A DNA stretch of 64,000 nt, from contig NC_061061.1 in NCBI RefSeq assembly GCF_021917145.1, forward strand, positions 3,171,390 to 3,235,389. The letters are read 5' to 3'. Position 1 is the stretch's first letter, and the number at the start of each line of letters is the position of its first letter. Below, piece after piece: positions 12,392 to 25,170 of the stretch. Position numbers and translations under genes: made by a program. Source of the DNA: Hypomesus transpacificus. Its lineage: Eukaryota > Chordata > Actinopteri > Osmeriformes > Osmeridae. The notes under the pieces were generated by a model. The model saw nothing but the letters and a program-made list of their open reading frames with translations, was not told the origin of the DNA and searched no databases.

Positions 12392-15300
12392 GGAGGGGGT
12401 GGATTCAGGAGGAGGATGGGGATGGGAGAATTTTCAAACATTAACAAAGCGTGAGTCTCAGGGGTGGGAAGGGACTAAAACATGGCACAACATTCTGGTG
12501 AATTTCAAGTCAAGTCATCTTTCTTGTGAAATTCAAATGATGCCTTAAACAGTTTTTGCACAGTTCCCACTAATTTGCTTATCTATTCCTGCCCCTTACC
12601 CTCTATGCTGTCCGCTTCCACATTGAAGCCATCATCACTGGTGATCTGGAAGAGCAGGTGGGGCTGGTCCCTGGAGTTAGGGTTAGGGCAATCTTCCTCG
12701 TCCGAGGGCGGCAAGTCATCATCTGAGCATGAAACAGCACCTGGCAGGAAGCACACAGACCACAGATGGAACTCTCCACTTCACTCACACAACTGGGTGT
12801 GTTTCCTTCCTGAGTAACTGTCAAGACCATTCAGATTCCAAATAATGAAGGAGAGGTGTCAAAATACCTGAGTATTTGTTCCAATCGGTCAGGGCATTCC
12901 GACCCACTGCATCCCATGTCTGTGGTTTTCCAGGTTCACTCCCACCTCGAGATAGAGAGAGGCGGTCCCAAAGCTCAGGCCTGTAAGATGTGGCAAAAAG
13001 AAAAAAATCAATCAAATTATTTAAATCATTAAAATGAATGACAGACTGGCAAGATCTATAAAGTATGTGACGTGATGAGGAGGAACTTAATATTGTGGTT
13101 TGCAAAGTTTTTTGTACACTTATCTATCACAATCTGGTTGGTCCACACAGGAAACTTGACGTTCTATTCATGAAATTCTATACAACACTCAATTGCAACT
13201 GCAAAGATGAGTTATGACGCAACTGCAAAGATAAGAAACATGAGACCTTGTGCTTTACTTGTAATGTGGTAATAAAATATTTCAATAGCTCACCTAGAGC
13301 TTTCAGAGTCGCTGAGGTGCTCTTCTTTCAGTTTATCCAAATCCAATATTCCTTTCACTGTTGGGGCTTTGATGCGAACCCCTCCCGCTCGGCTAGACAT
13401 GGCAAAGCTTGCCTTCTGAAGTTCCTCCTGTCCACTAGAGGGCTCTGGCTCCAGAAAGTCAGTCTTCGACTTTTTAGTGACAATGCGGTCTGAGAGGCAG
13501 GACACCCTCTTCATGCGAACATGGGAGCGAGGGCGTGGTTTTGGAGTTGGCGATGAGGCTGAGGGCTCTGGTCCAACAAAAAGGCCAGTGGGGAGGATGG
13601 AGGAAGGGCTCAGTATTCGAGGCCCACTGCGTTTGGGGGTGTAGTTGCTGGCCATGGCTTGGTTGATGATGGCTTGGGCGCTCTCAGCCGGAGTCATGGG
13701 AGAATCCAGCTCTGGGGCTTTGGTCAACTTGGATCTCTTGGAAGTCGACTGTTCCTTCTTTTTCCTTGGTTTCTTAATCCCGGGTAGAGAGCCATCTGCG
13801 GACGGTTTGGCGCTTTTCCTCACTTTCTTGACCTTCGTTGGTGCCCCCGCTCCATTGCTGTTGTGGCTGAGAAGCTGAGTGATGGTGGCTGGACTCTGAA
13901 CCACTGGGGTTACCATCCGAGAGAGATTGGTGTTCAAGGGTGCCCCTGGAGCTGGGGTGGTCATGGTACCAGCTGCTGCCAGTGTGGCTGAAAGGGCATT
14001 GCTTTGGAGGAGACTGGCTATCTGCGTGACACAGTTGTAGGAGGGTGAGTTAGTAGTGGGCAGCTGGAAAGTGTTGCTTTCCGGGTTCTTCACAAAGATC
14101 TGACCAAGGCGGTTCACCAGCAAAACGTGAGGTGTGGGGTCAACATTGGGACCCCCTACCTCCTTCACAGTCAGAATGGCATGGCCAGGAAGAGCCTGGG
14201 GGAGCATGGGCTGTTGGGGCTCCATAGCTGGTCTGGGGGTGGAAAAGTTGATGGAGATGGTGTGTCCTGTGGAGGGTTCCTTTTGCAAAGATGAGGAACT
14301 GTAGCCATTGATCATGACTGGGGCCAATGGGGGCTGAAGCGAAGAGATCATGGGCTGACACAAGGTGGACAAGCCGTCAGAGAAGGAGGATATGGAGGGA
14401 GAAGTTGTTACAATGGTGATCCCTGTGGAGGCAAGGGGCTGGGATTGAGCAGAGAACATAGGCACTGAGACAGATCCGTAAGATCCCACGGGGAGATTGG
14501 TGCTGGAAGTCGCAGACAACAGTGGATCAGACTGAGGAGCATTCAAGGGCATCGGTATAATGCCTCCACCTTGAATGGGTTTCGTTGCATCTAACAGTTT
14601 GGTGCAAAAGCTGTCCATGGACGGCATGACTCTGGAGCCTTGGGTGGGTGTCACAGTCTGCAGGGAAAGACTAGCGAGAGGTGCCTGGGTGAAGCCAGAC
14701 AAAGAGGACACCGAGGAACTCATCTGCAAGTGATCGGCAGGGGCTTGACTGGGGTTAGGGAAATCTGTGGACATCAAAGACGAAGGCTGTAGGAGATCCA
14801 ACAGAGATCCCTGACTACTGTTCACTGGTTCCGTCAAAGAGGAGTCTGCTAAGTGGTTCATGAAGATGGCAGATCCATCAGTGGGCGAGACAAAATGGCC
14901 ACTGTCCGAATCTAAAAAGGGATGTTTGGGGACTTGATGAGCCTCCTGCTGGGTATCCACTGGAGTGCCCTCCTGAACGGGGACCAACTCAGTAAAACAG
15001 GCACTGGGGGAAGGAGGATCACACTTTTCCAAGACAAGAGGTGCTCCCGACGGCAAGTCTAAACTGGCATCCTGGAATAAATCCTCTGGGTAGGTAGTCA
15101 GAGGCTGTTCAGTGCTGACAAACTTGGACAGAGCTCCTTGTAGGGGCACAGTTAGCACCGTTTCCAGTGGACACATCTGTGCTTTCACAGGGGGGCCAGA
15201 TCTCTGCCGTGCTTGTGGAGCTGTGGGATCGTTCAACTGCAGGGAAATTGGAGACACTCCATCAGTGGCTTCAGAAGGATCCCGGGACAAACTGTGAGGG

Positions 15301-18300
15301 GTAAGTTGAGCGGAGGAGACGGCAGCTCCGGATGAGGACAACGTGTCAAGGGATGGAGCATCAGAGGCAGGACTTACAGAGTCTGCACTCAACCCATTCC
15401 TTGTCGTTTCTGATCCAGGTGGCAAGACTCGACTTTGGGCAGGGTTCGGAGCTTGACTAGCATTCTTCAGCTTCTTAGCCCCGTCGGTGGTGGTCAGGCT
15501 GGCATCACTCTCTGTCCCATCGTCTACACCGTCCAACTGGGGGATGTGCCTGGAAGAGGGGGAAGTGGGGGCCTGGGCTTGGTCCCTGGGGACAGGACGA
15601 GAGACTACCGTGCGGGAGAAGTCAAAGTAGTGCTCCATGTCTTCATCAGAGGAACTGTTATCCCAGCCCTGCCTGGCCGCAGTTGCTGCCCGTGGAAGGG
15701 ACGCGACACGCGTCTCCCTCCTGCGTACATCTAGCGACCGGCCCCTGAACTCCTCCTGGTATTCATCTCCCTCAACCACTATCTGGCCTCCACAGTTCAT
15801 GGCCACTCCCTCGTTTAATAACGTCTCCTCTATCTCCAGCTCTGTCTTCATCTCAGACCCCATGGCAATTTCTGAGTGCTCATGGAACGGAGGGTAGGAG
15901 AATTCTCCTTTCTGCTGGCCTGCTGAGTCTCTAAGAGGAGAAGTACCATTTGCTGCAGAAACATCCTCAGGTTCTGGGGAAGCAAGGAAGTTGTGAGGTA
16001 CCTCCACCGAGTCTGCTTGACTCAGGTCAAAGGTCAGCCGGGGCCGCGGGGAGTGCTGAGGGGTTGGGGAGAGGGACAGGCTAGAGGAAGGGAAGTTGCC
16101 CACACCTTCTTGCCATGGGGACTGGGGAAACAGTCCTGAGGTAGAGTGGCTCATCATATTCCCTAGGCATCGGCCAGAGGAAGCACCACGACCTCCGACA
16201 GGGCGGGCTGAAGGAGAGGTCAGCAGGTTGTCAGTAGCACCGAGGGGGAACAGTGAGGAGGTGGGCTGGGACTTCCCAGCACGGTGGGGGATTTGTCCAG
16301 TGGCGGAGCCAAGGGGAAGGGGGGACACATGGCTGCGGGGGCCGATGGACTGGGTGTGGGAGTGGGGGCTGTGGCGCCGCGGTCTGCGAGTTTCCTCCAA
16401 ATCACTGATAGTTAGTATGTGGTGAGGTTTGGACTTGGCAGCTAAAGAAGAAAAAATAAATTGTTACCTTAGATAGACGTAAATCAGGTTTCTGCAAAAA
16501 CGTTACCATTTTTACTGATTACAAGAATTCAAGGCTGTTAAAGCAAAAACCTGGGGAGGGTAAAGGCCGGAACATTCCCCCAGCTGGCCTTCTTGGCTGG
16601 GGATGGCTGGGGATCTTTGGCCTTGCCCCTTGTTCTGGTTTACAGAAGAGTGCTGAGTTGCTGGGCGTTGAGTCTTGTTGGGACTGGGAAATGTTAATCT
16701 CCTGGGTTTCATATTCTGAAAAATAAATAAACAATGCTTGTGTATGAAACATCAGCCATCATAATTTTTATGTAAGGCTTAAAAGCATGGATAAAGTGCC
16801 GTTACACATTTTACAGCAGAAAACGGACCTGACTGTGGACAGGGGCTGTGGGCAATGGTGCGGTTTTCTCCCTGGTCAGGCATTTCCTCCACAGGTTTCT
16901 CAGGGACCGGCGGTCGGACCTCCCGAACAGTGCAAGTGTACTTGCAGCGCCGCTGTGGGTTAACTGTGCTCCAGTACCAGCGTGAACACCTGGGAGAGAA
17001 GATGATATCAAACGGAACTGGTCAATTTACGCCTCCAGTGATAAGGTGTATAAATTAGGGCTGGGCGGTATGAACTAAAATGTTTATCACAGTATAATTC
17101 GTAAGCACTGACGGTATCGGTATTTATCACGATATATTAGTTCTCTTTAAAATGTCATGACAATGCAATCCGCACAGCAGTGGCTAATCTACCGCACTCG
17201 GACGGATTTTGATTGGGTAACTCCGGTGTGTCACTGTCACTTGAGTTGAATTTTCCAAATTTTGCAGTGTTTAATTGCCACGGAAGATTGACTTCTCAGT
17301 AGCCTACGCGTTCAACAGTAGCCTATGTTTATGGGACCGCAAAAAAACTTAGCTATAGCTAGTTAGCTCTAGCTATAAACAATTATTACATGGCTGAATA
17401 CTCGATTCTGTTTGCCTACAATAAACATACATTTCACAATTCTAACCAACCTGGCATTGGATTTGTCAAACGCATTCTGGTAGATTCATAGAACATGGCT
17501 TTCAGGTGGTGAAAGAGATTGATCGTGTTTCCACCTTTAGCACAATTTGACAACACAACTTACAGAGTAGGCTACTGTTTGTTGGTCGATGTTGGATAAC
17601 TTGAAATCAAATCATTTCCAAACGACAGAGGCTAATTTTTTTTAACCAATTCTTCTTTGTCTGGCAAATCAACCCCACTGGCGTTATTTTCAGACATCAT
17701 TAGCGCTTGCTTACACTTGCCAACAAAAGCAGTTTACTCATATGAATGTTTGCTTCCTCTGGAGTTGCGCTAGCTTGTTTGTTGACTCATTGGCTGGCAC
17801 AATGTGTGCAGCGTCCATGCTGCATGTTTTTTTTGTATAAGATACAAATTTGACCTAACCCACTAGGCAGTATCACTTGACTTATATTTTATACCAAACA
17901 GAAACACTTTACTAATACATTTATTAATATATCGTGATACCCATGATATGGCAAAATCCATATCATGGATCCATAGCAATACCGGTATTCGCGTTCATAC
18001 CAGTATACCGCCCACCCCTAGAATGAATGGAAACATTGCTTCTGACACTTACTGGTAGCCAACAGGGAAAAGTTTTCCATGGCTAGCAGAAAGCTCTGTC
18101 AACAAACCCAGGTTTTCAATCTGTAGAGAGCCTGTAAGAAGGAAAAAGAGCATTTTGAAGAAGAAACAAAATCTGCGACAATTTATGTTTCAGTAACACA
18201 GTACGTTATTATCTCAAGACTGATTAGGTAAGACACTAACCAATCATCAAGTTGATGGAATCTGGCTCAAGTCCAGTCAAGAACTTCCTGCGGAGACTGA

Positions 18301-21300
18301 TTCCCTCAAAGTCCACATATACCCTGCGGTTCACTTCAAAGGCCTGACCAGAAATCATCTAGTGGGAGTGACAAGAACATTGGCACCCATCAGCTTATAT
18401 ACGTTAAAATAAATAATAATAAAAAATTAATTAAAAAAACACACTTTAAAAGCTAAAATGATCCTGGTGTGTACCTTGCCACTGATGAGGTTTCTGTGTT
18501 TGTAGCAGTAGACTTTCTTGTCATCCTGGAACACACAGTGACGGGAGCGAGCGCACATGAAGTGGTAGTTGCTCTGACAAGATGTGAGGCAGCAGCCCAC
18601 GGTGGCACCTGTCTGATTACAGCGCTCACATCGCTGAAAGGGAACCACACACACACCACAGGGGGAGTCAGTGGAAATCCAACGGGCTGGAACCTGACTG
18701 CACGGCTGACCAGACCAAAGGAACAAGTTACTGTGACTGACCATGAATCGTCCCCTCGCCACAGCACTGTGGACGTGCAGAAGAGAGCCGTTGTCCTCCT
18801 CAAACACCTCAGCTGACCACAGAGAGCAGTTGACATGGGCCCACTCGTTTTGGCCCAGGTACAGCAGCCTGCCTGCCTCCTGAGTAACAGAGACAGGGGA
18901 CAAGCCAAGTCACATCTGAGGTTCCAAGTTAGCCAAACAGCAAATATCTTGTTCACCATGAGACTGTTTACTCAGGTGCCTTGAAAAAGCTTGGTGAAGT
19001 GGTGACTCAGCCATTGATTTTGTCGTCGATGAGTAAATCTGTTCAAAAAAGCTGCTCCAGAACTGAGCACCATTTACTGGCAAATTGTGTTTTTCTATGA
19101 TGACTTAATACTTACATTGGGCTTAGCGTCTCCATACTTTTGACACAGGGAGCATTGTCTTTCGTCGTCCTTGGACCAACCGGTGTCAAGGTCAGCCTTG
19201 GATAGCCGTCCCCTTTTCCCTTTGAATTTGAGCCTAAAAGCCTTGCTGGTTCTGTAGTGGGTTCTGCTGGCTGAGTCGCTGGTTAGAGGGCTGGTGAGAA
19301 GAGGATCGACTTCCTGCTTGACCTCCAAGGGGCACGCGTTGTCCCCTTGCAGGGTCCCCAAGGGGGGCCGGGACCTCAGCTCCTCCTTCTTGCAGCACTG
19401 AGCATAGACGTGCTCTTTGGTGGGGGGCTCAACAGCATGGGGAAGCATCCCACTGGAAAGTCAAGCACAGAGAGAATGAAGGAAGCACAAATGTACAATG
19501 GCTGTGACCACATGCGCAAAATTGTGAGCCAACTGAGTTATAGAGCTGCTGGCCGCCAAACCAAATGTAGCTAGCATAGCATTACATGTAATTTCAGGCA
19601 GAACAAGAAAGGACATTCTTGTTTTCACTGGCACTGCACTGGTACATCAAATTATTGAAAACAGGTCAAATGCAGGCCAAAATGACTTCAATGGAATCAA
19701 TTTAATTCCCTGAACTGAATTAAACTAAACATTGAATCCATTCATTGTGAAACTCCAAGTCTGACACACACTTAACCATGTGAAGTAAAGTTATTACTCA
19801 CCTGGGAAGGTCTTTGGTACGTGGGTCCCACACTTTGGGATCCTGACTGTTAAACCAGTTGAACACCTCTTCCAGTAGCTGAAAGTAGAGATCAAGGTAG
19901 ATATGGAGTAAAACATTACCAAATTCCCACAGATTTAATTGTGTTTTTGTTCATGCTTGAAGTCAGAAGCACAAAAACAAGTGTTCTCTCCCACAACGCA
20001 AAACAACCACACACCATCTGAAACTAGTCAAACAATACAGATCCGACATGATGACATACTATGATATAATGCAATTGTAGGAGTGAAGATATTTGGTTAA
20101 TGTGTCTGAATGATCCTTTGGGGTGTTCTGGACTTCATTAGGAACTTTTGTGGTGGCGTGGCTGTAGTGGTGCTAACAGCTAAGCTACAGCTGTGTTATC
20201 TATCAGATCTATCAGAAAGGCCCATTAGCCGTTGGTTCTTGGTGTTTTACCTTTAAGTAGTATGAGCGGGCCAGGGCTGTGGGCCTCTCCTCCTCTGGCA
20301 TCCCCTCCTCCAGCTCCAGCCTCTTCCTCACCACCTGGACCACGTCCTCGTGAAAAGATTTCTAAAAGATAACCAGAAAAGGACAGAAGATAAACAGAAA
20401 AAGGAACAAGATGAGTCGTCTTCTGTTTCAAAACAATGTGGTGAGTATCTTTTTTTTTATGCTTTAAAAAGAAATGGAAATTCCACCACCAATCTCAACT
20501 GATGCAAAACCAATACATTTGCTAACAGACACAACATTTGAAGTACAGTAGACTAACATAGCTACAGTTTGTAAGCAATAAACTTATTTACAAGGCATGA
20601 ATCTTGCTTGTTTTGGTAGAATCAGGTTTGTGGTGCCTGTTTTAAATTACTTTGTTTTGAAGCAGGGTTTATATAAAATGAGTCTGCATGCTAATGTGGT
20701 TGGTTGTGTTACAGCGGTGGTATATGGATTTTCGGAATTGTTTATCCTAAGTGCGGTGTGCTGTTAAGAAGATGGTAAATAATATTCTACAGTTCTGTAG
20801 ACACTGTCTCGACTATTAGTCACGCAGGTTTTGTGGACACTAACCAGGGTTGTGTAGAGGCCTCGGTCAAACTTCTTGCCCACAGCCCGGAGGTCACAAG
20901 CTGGCTGTCCCTCCATTCTACAGTCAGGGTCCATAAGGGTCTCACACTGAGGGTCAGGTAAACACAGTGAGGGGGGAGGAGCACATCTCAACGGCACAGC
21001 ACAAAGTGCTAAAGAGGCCAGCCTTCAAGGCTCCCCAGAAACTACAAACAATGTCTCTGCCGAACATGCCAATCCAAACAGGAAGATGAAGTCCCACAAA
21101 ACAGCGTGTTCTACCTGAGAGCAGGTGACCAGGTGCTGAGTGAGGGTGGAGGAGAGCAGGCAGGCCAGGACCTTCTCCACCCCTGCCCTGAGCTCAATGT
21201 AGAGAAGCTCTCTCCAGGCGCTGGGCTGGGATTGGCTGCACGGCCGACAGGAGTACACCACACTCTCTGGTAGGCTGGACAGGATCTCGTACAGGTCATC

Positions 21301-24300
21301 TGATGTAAAAGAGAAGTGTAGAAATGCTTCAGAGGAGCAATGCACGCATCTCTAGGTGCGTTCGACATCGACTGTGGCTGCATGAAACGACCGGCAAGAG
21401 TTGCCGCTTGCCGGAGGAGTTAAGAACAGCTCCGTAAAGTCGGACATTCCAGCTTCTCGTGGTTTGCTGCGTTGACGTCAGTCATGGCCGATCAAGCGCT
21501 GTTTGCTTACTTTATTGTTGACGAACTGCATGGTCGCAAATTTAATTGTTTTCGCATTAAAACTGGCACGAACAAGTGCACTGAAATTTGTCATTTTATG
21601 TATTGGGCTATGTTAAACTCTTTCTCCAATCTGCAGATTGATAATACAACCAGAACTCCGTCAGTGAAGAGGCGGACTAAAACCCTTTCTTCAACAATAG
21701 CAGGCTATCGCAGTCTGTCAATAAAGGCAAATATTAAATCAAATTAAACAGTTTGGTCCGGATTTGAGCATTAAACTAAAGGTGGCAGAATAAATACAAA
21801 ATACAAGTCAAAGTTGTTGTGTGTGAATCTGGCCAATCATGAAATAGCTGTGTAGTCTTTAGAACCCGTGCAGTTTCTCTTGAGAAAAAGCGCTCGGCTA
21901 CAGGGCTGGAAGATCTCGAATTGGTACTTTGATGAATATTTCACAGTGACCTAGCCTCGGCGCCGTCTCAAGTCGGACAAAAAGTCTAACCAGAATTCAC
22001 TGCTTCAAGTCAGCCGCTTGCAGCCGGCTGCGGCGCTGAATGAAGTCGAACACCTTCTGATTCACTGCAGACAGAAATGTGTCACTGTTTCGAAACCCCC
22101 ATGACTAAAGGTCATCTCTTTCCGTGAAGGCTAAAATCTCACTTAGTCAAGTGGTGGCAATTGCTGTGACTTATTCATAACCTTATAAAACTTTTTAAAG
22201 CCACGTTTAAAGTCTGATCATGTTTAAAGTATGACTGTTGTTTCACTTCCTTTTTCGTTTTGAAGGCCCCTCAAAGAAACAAATACACATCAATCTGTCA
22301 GTCACTTCCTTTTTTTGTCAACAGGATTGGTGTGGAAACTACCACGGTTAATGGTAAACTCCTACCCACACATCGTCATTACCTGTGAGGTCCTCGCACT
22401 TGGCATGGACCCAGTGGTTACACGAGCCACACTGCATCATCTGGCTGTCGTAGTCATTGTCTTCATAGCATTTGAAGCAGATCGGACAGTAGTTCCCTTG
22501 ACAGAGGAAGCAAGTTGGTGACAGGAAGAGAGAGAGACAACATAGGTGTTTGAGTCAGAGATTAACTTGTTTGTCATCTCAAGTAGGGGCATAGGCAGCC
22601 TGGATCAGAGCAGAAGAGAGAAAGCATCACTGTTGGGATTCCTCTTACCCTGTTCATGGAGCCGTGTGCAGTCTGAACACAGTCCTTTATCGTGGTCCCA
22701 TTCTGTGTCCCAGGTCTTCCCTGGCGTCACCCCGCAGCTTTTGCATCTGATGCACGTCATGCACACCTGTAAACATGACCAAGAGAGGCACAGAAACATC
22801 AGCCACCAAGTGTCATACAGAGCAGGGCCACCGTGCTACAAAACGAGCAGGAGATTTTTTGTTTGTTTTGAAGTGTTTTTCTTTTTTCTGATGTATTGGG
22901 TAGTGTGAGATAAACAGGAAACGGAGGAGTGGGAGAGAGAGCAAATTGTGTTAAGTGAGTCTTTCTGCGGAGGATGGACTTACCCAGGCCTTTCGCTTCT
23001 TGTTTACTTTAGGGTAGTTCGGCCCCAGACACGCAGGGTGATAGGAATTCTGACATCTTTCACACTCCAACAGAGGCTGATGGGAACCAGAGTGGGCAGT
23101 GAGCAATCACAAGTCTTCAACAACAGAGTTTCCGTTTCACCAAACTATCTTTCTCCCTGGCTGGTTGCCAAATACACATCTAAAAGCAGACCCGTGTTCA
23201 AAAAACGAGCAAAAACGAGCAAACGGCTAACGTGTTCAAGCAGCGTCCTACCTTCGACTGCTTGTTGTTCTTGCCGCACACGTGGCAGAACCTGCAGCGG
23301 CGACAGCACCAGTTCTCCTTGTGCCCCTCCGAGGGCCGGTCTGCCGGCTCCAGGCAGAAGCGGTGGAAGGGCTCACAGCACACCTGGCAATACAGCATCT
23401 GCAAAGAAGAAAGCACTTTGAATGGCCACCACACGCCTACCACTCCCACAGTGAAAAAAAAGCTGCATCTCATTGCATGTCTCCAAATGGGGCACGCCAG
23501 AGGGGAGTTTTTACCTCGTGTTGCCCCTTGCTGGCACACAGCAGGCAGACATGGGGAGGCATGAGGGGCACAGATGTCAGGATGCTCAGGCCTCCCATTT
23601 TCCACACGTTTTCCAGTGTACAATCCTCCTGCAAAGGGAGACAACACAAACGTACATCAGCTTTGTAATCGGACTTAGCTTCCTCTGAAGGCTTAAGGCC
23701 ACCGACAGCACACAACCCGCCTTTGTTGACAATGAGTTGAGGATGAAGGGCAAATATCTGGTGGAAGACGGACAAATGAAACTAGGCAACACTGACCTCA
23801 AGTGGTCACCCTCAGAAACACGGAATCTGAACAAGTGCAGGCAGTGCAAAAGACTGCCCGAATGATTTGACTAGGGCTGTCAGGATAACTACTTTTTCTT
23901 GTGCGATATATTGCACCAAAATTAATTGCGATAAACGATATTATTGCACACATGTCAATTGTAATTTTCAGTGTTCGCGCGTCTATGTCGCTTCACTCCA
24001 TCATCCCTTATTGTTTACAACGTTAACAGGGCTACTTGGTTGGCGTTGCCTTTTCAGCTTGAGATATACAAGGTGTGGCGTGAGAGCGTGTGAAATGGTT
24101 GAAATGCGTGTGTCTCACGGCCAATGCTTGAGAGTTGGCAGCATATTTGTAAATGCTGGTTTTTCGACCGTGTTTTATGGCTGCATCTCTTTGGCTATAT
24201 AGCGAGTTACGCCATTTCGCGCTGTCACGTTTATATTTGCACTGTCGGAAAAGGTATCTGTAATAGAACTGTATGGAAGACCCCTTTCCAGCTCCAGCTG

Positions 24301-25135
24301 CAGTTGTTGTTCACAGGTTGAATAACTGGGTGGGATAGTTATGTATTGTTAGGTGAGATGTTAGGTTAGTTGCCTCTTTTCGTTTCCACTGTTTTTAAAC
24401 AAAGTCGACATACCGGCTCGTTCACGTAAATTGGCATTGTCATGTCATTTGGCTTAAAGACTAAATGTTCCCACACCGGAGCTGAAGATTGCGGCTTTGA
24501 AACCAAGTCCCTTTTTACTTGTTCTTCCTAACTAGCTGTAGAAGTCATGAAACAGACCACTTTATAACACAGTGAGTTCACGCCTTCTCTTCACCTGTTG
24601 GTGTCCGCTCTGTGTGTGTGGAGACGCTAGTCCCGCCAACGCTTTCGACACATAAAGCTGACAAGATGACTGAGGCAGCGGGATCGACTAAAATATTGAT
24701 AACATTCGTTCTTTTGTAAAAATGTATATAACCATTATTTTTTATAATAAAAATGATCAGTTGCAATATATCTCGGCAACAAAAATGATTGCGCTCATTT
24801 CCATATACCGTGCCATAATCGCCAAAGGCCTAGATTTGACTGAACCAACAACCATTTAATGAGTTTAAGTGTAGATCATTTGGAATATAGTTATAAGCAT
24901 AGAATTATTCCCATAATTAAGTCTAGTTTAAGTCTATGAGTACAACGGTGATAAGCAAGATAGGTAACCCCACCTTGAAATCGACTCGGATCTTGTGCAA
25001 CGGTTCAGATGGTTCTCGGTCCCTCTGATCAAAGCCATTGGCAAGGGCAGCCAGGACGCTGGGAGGAGTCTGCTCCAAAGGATTCTGGGAAATACACATG
25101 GTATCAAAAACAAAAACAGCCTGATTATCGACCAG

Positions 25136-25170
<35 letters not shown>

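Larger units (their letters stand above)
11345..12740 (-). other. kmt2b: KMT2B exons 30-32: FYRC domain and WIN motif
   Basis: Exons 12740-12600, 12349-12097 and 11452-11345. The sequence has [45 protein letters not shown] and [22 protein letters not shown] is the WDR5-interacting WIN motif (A-R-S core, with A-R-A in human KMT2B). Exon 31 begins directly after a CA repeat. A hAT-like insertion ends 28 bp before its donor end. Confidence 0.9.

Noticed and set aside
13645-13878. Open frames on the plus strand over KMT2B exon 28 (also 15435-15897, 16096-16425)
   Set aside because: They are antisense shadows of the long KMT2B exon, with no family similarity or splice support.
21472-21747. 91-residue frame inside the transposon at 21354-22055
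   Set aside because: It resembles no transposase or host protein I recognise; it is probably chance within a non-autonomous element.
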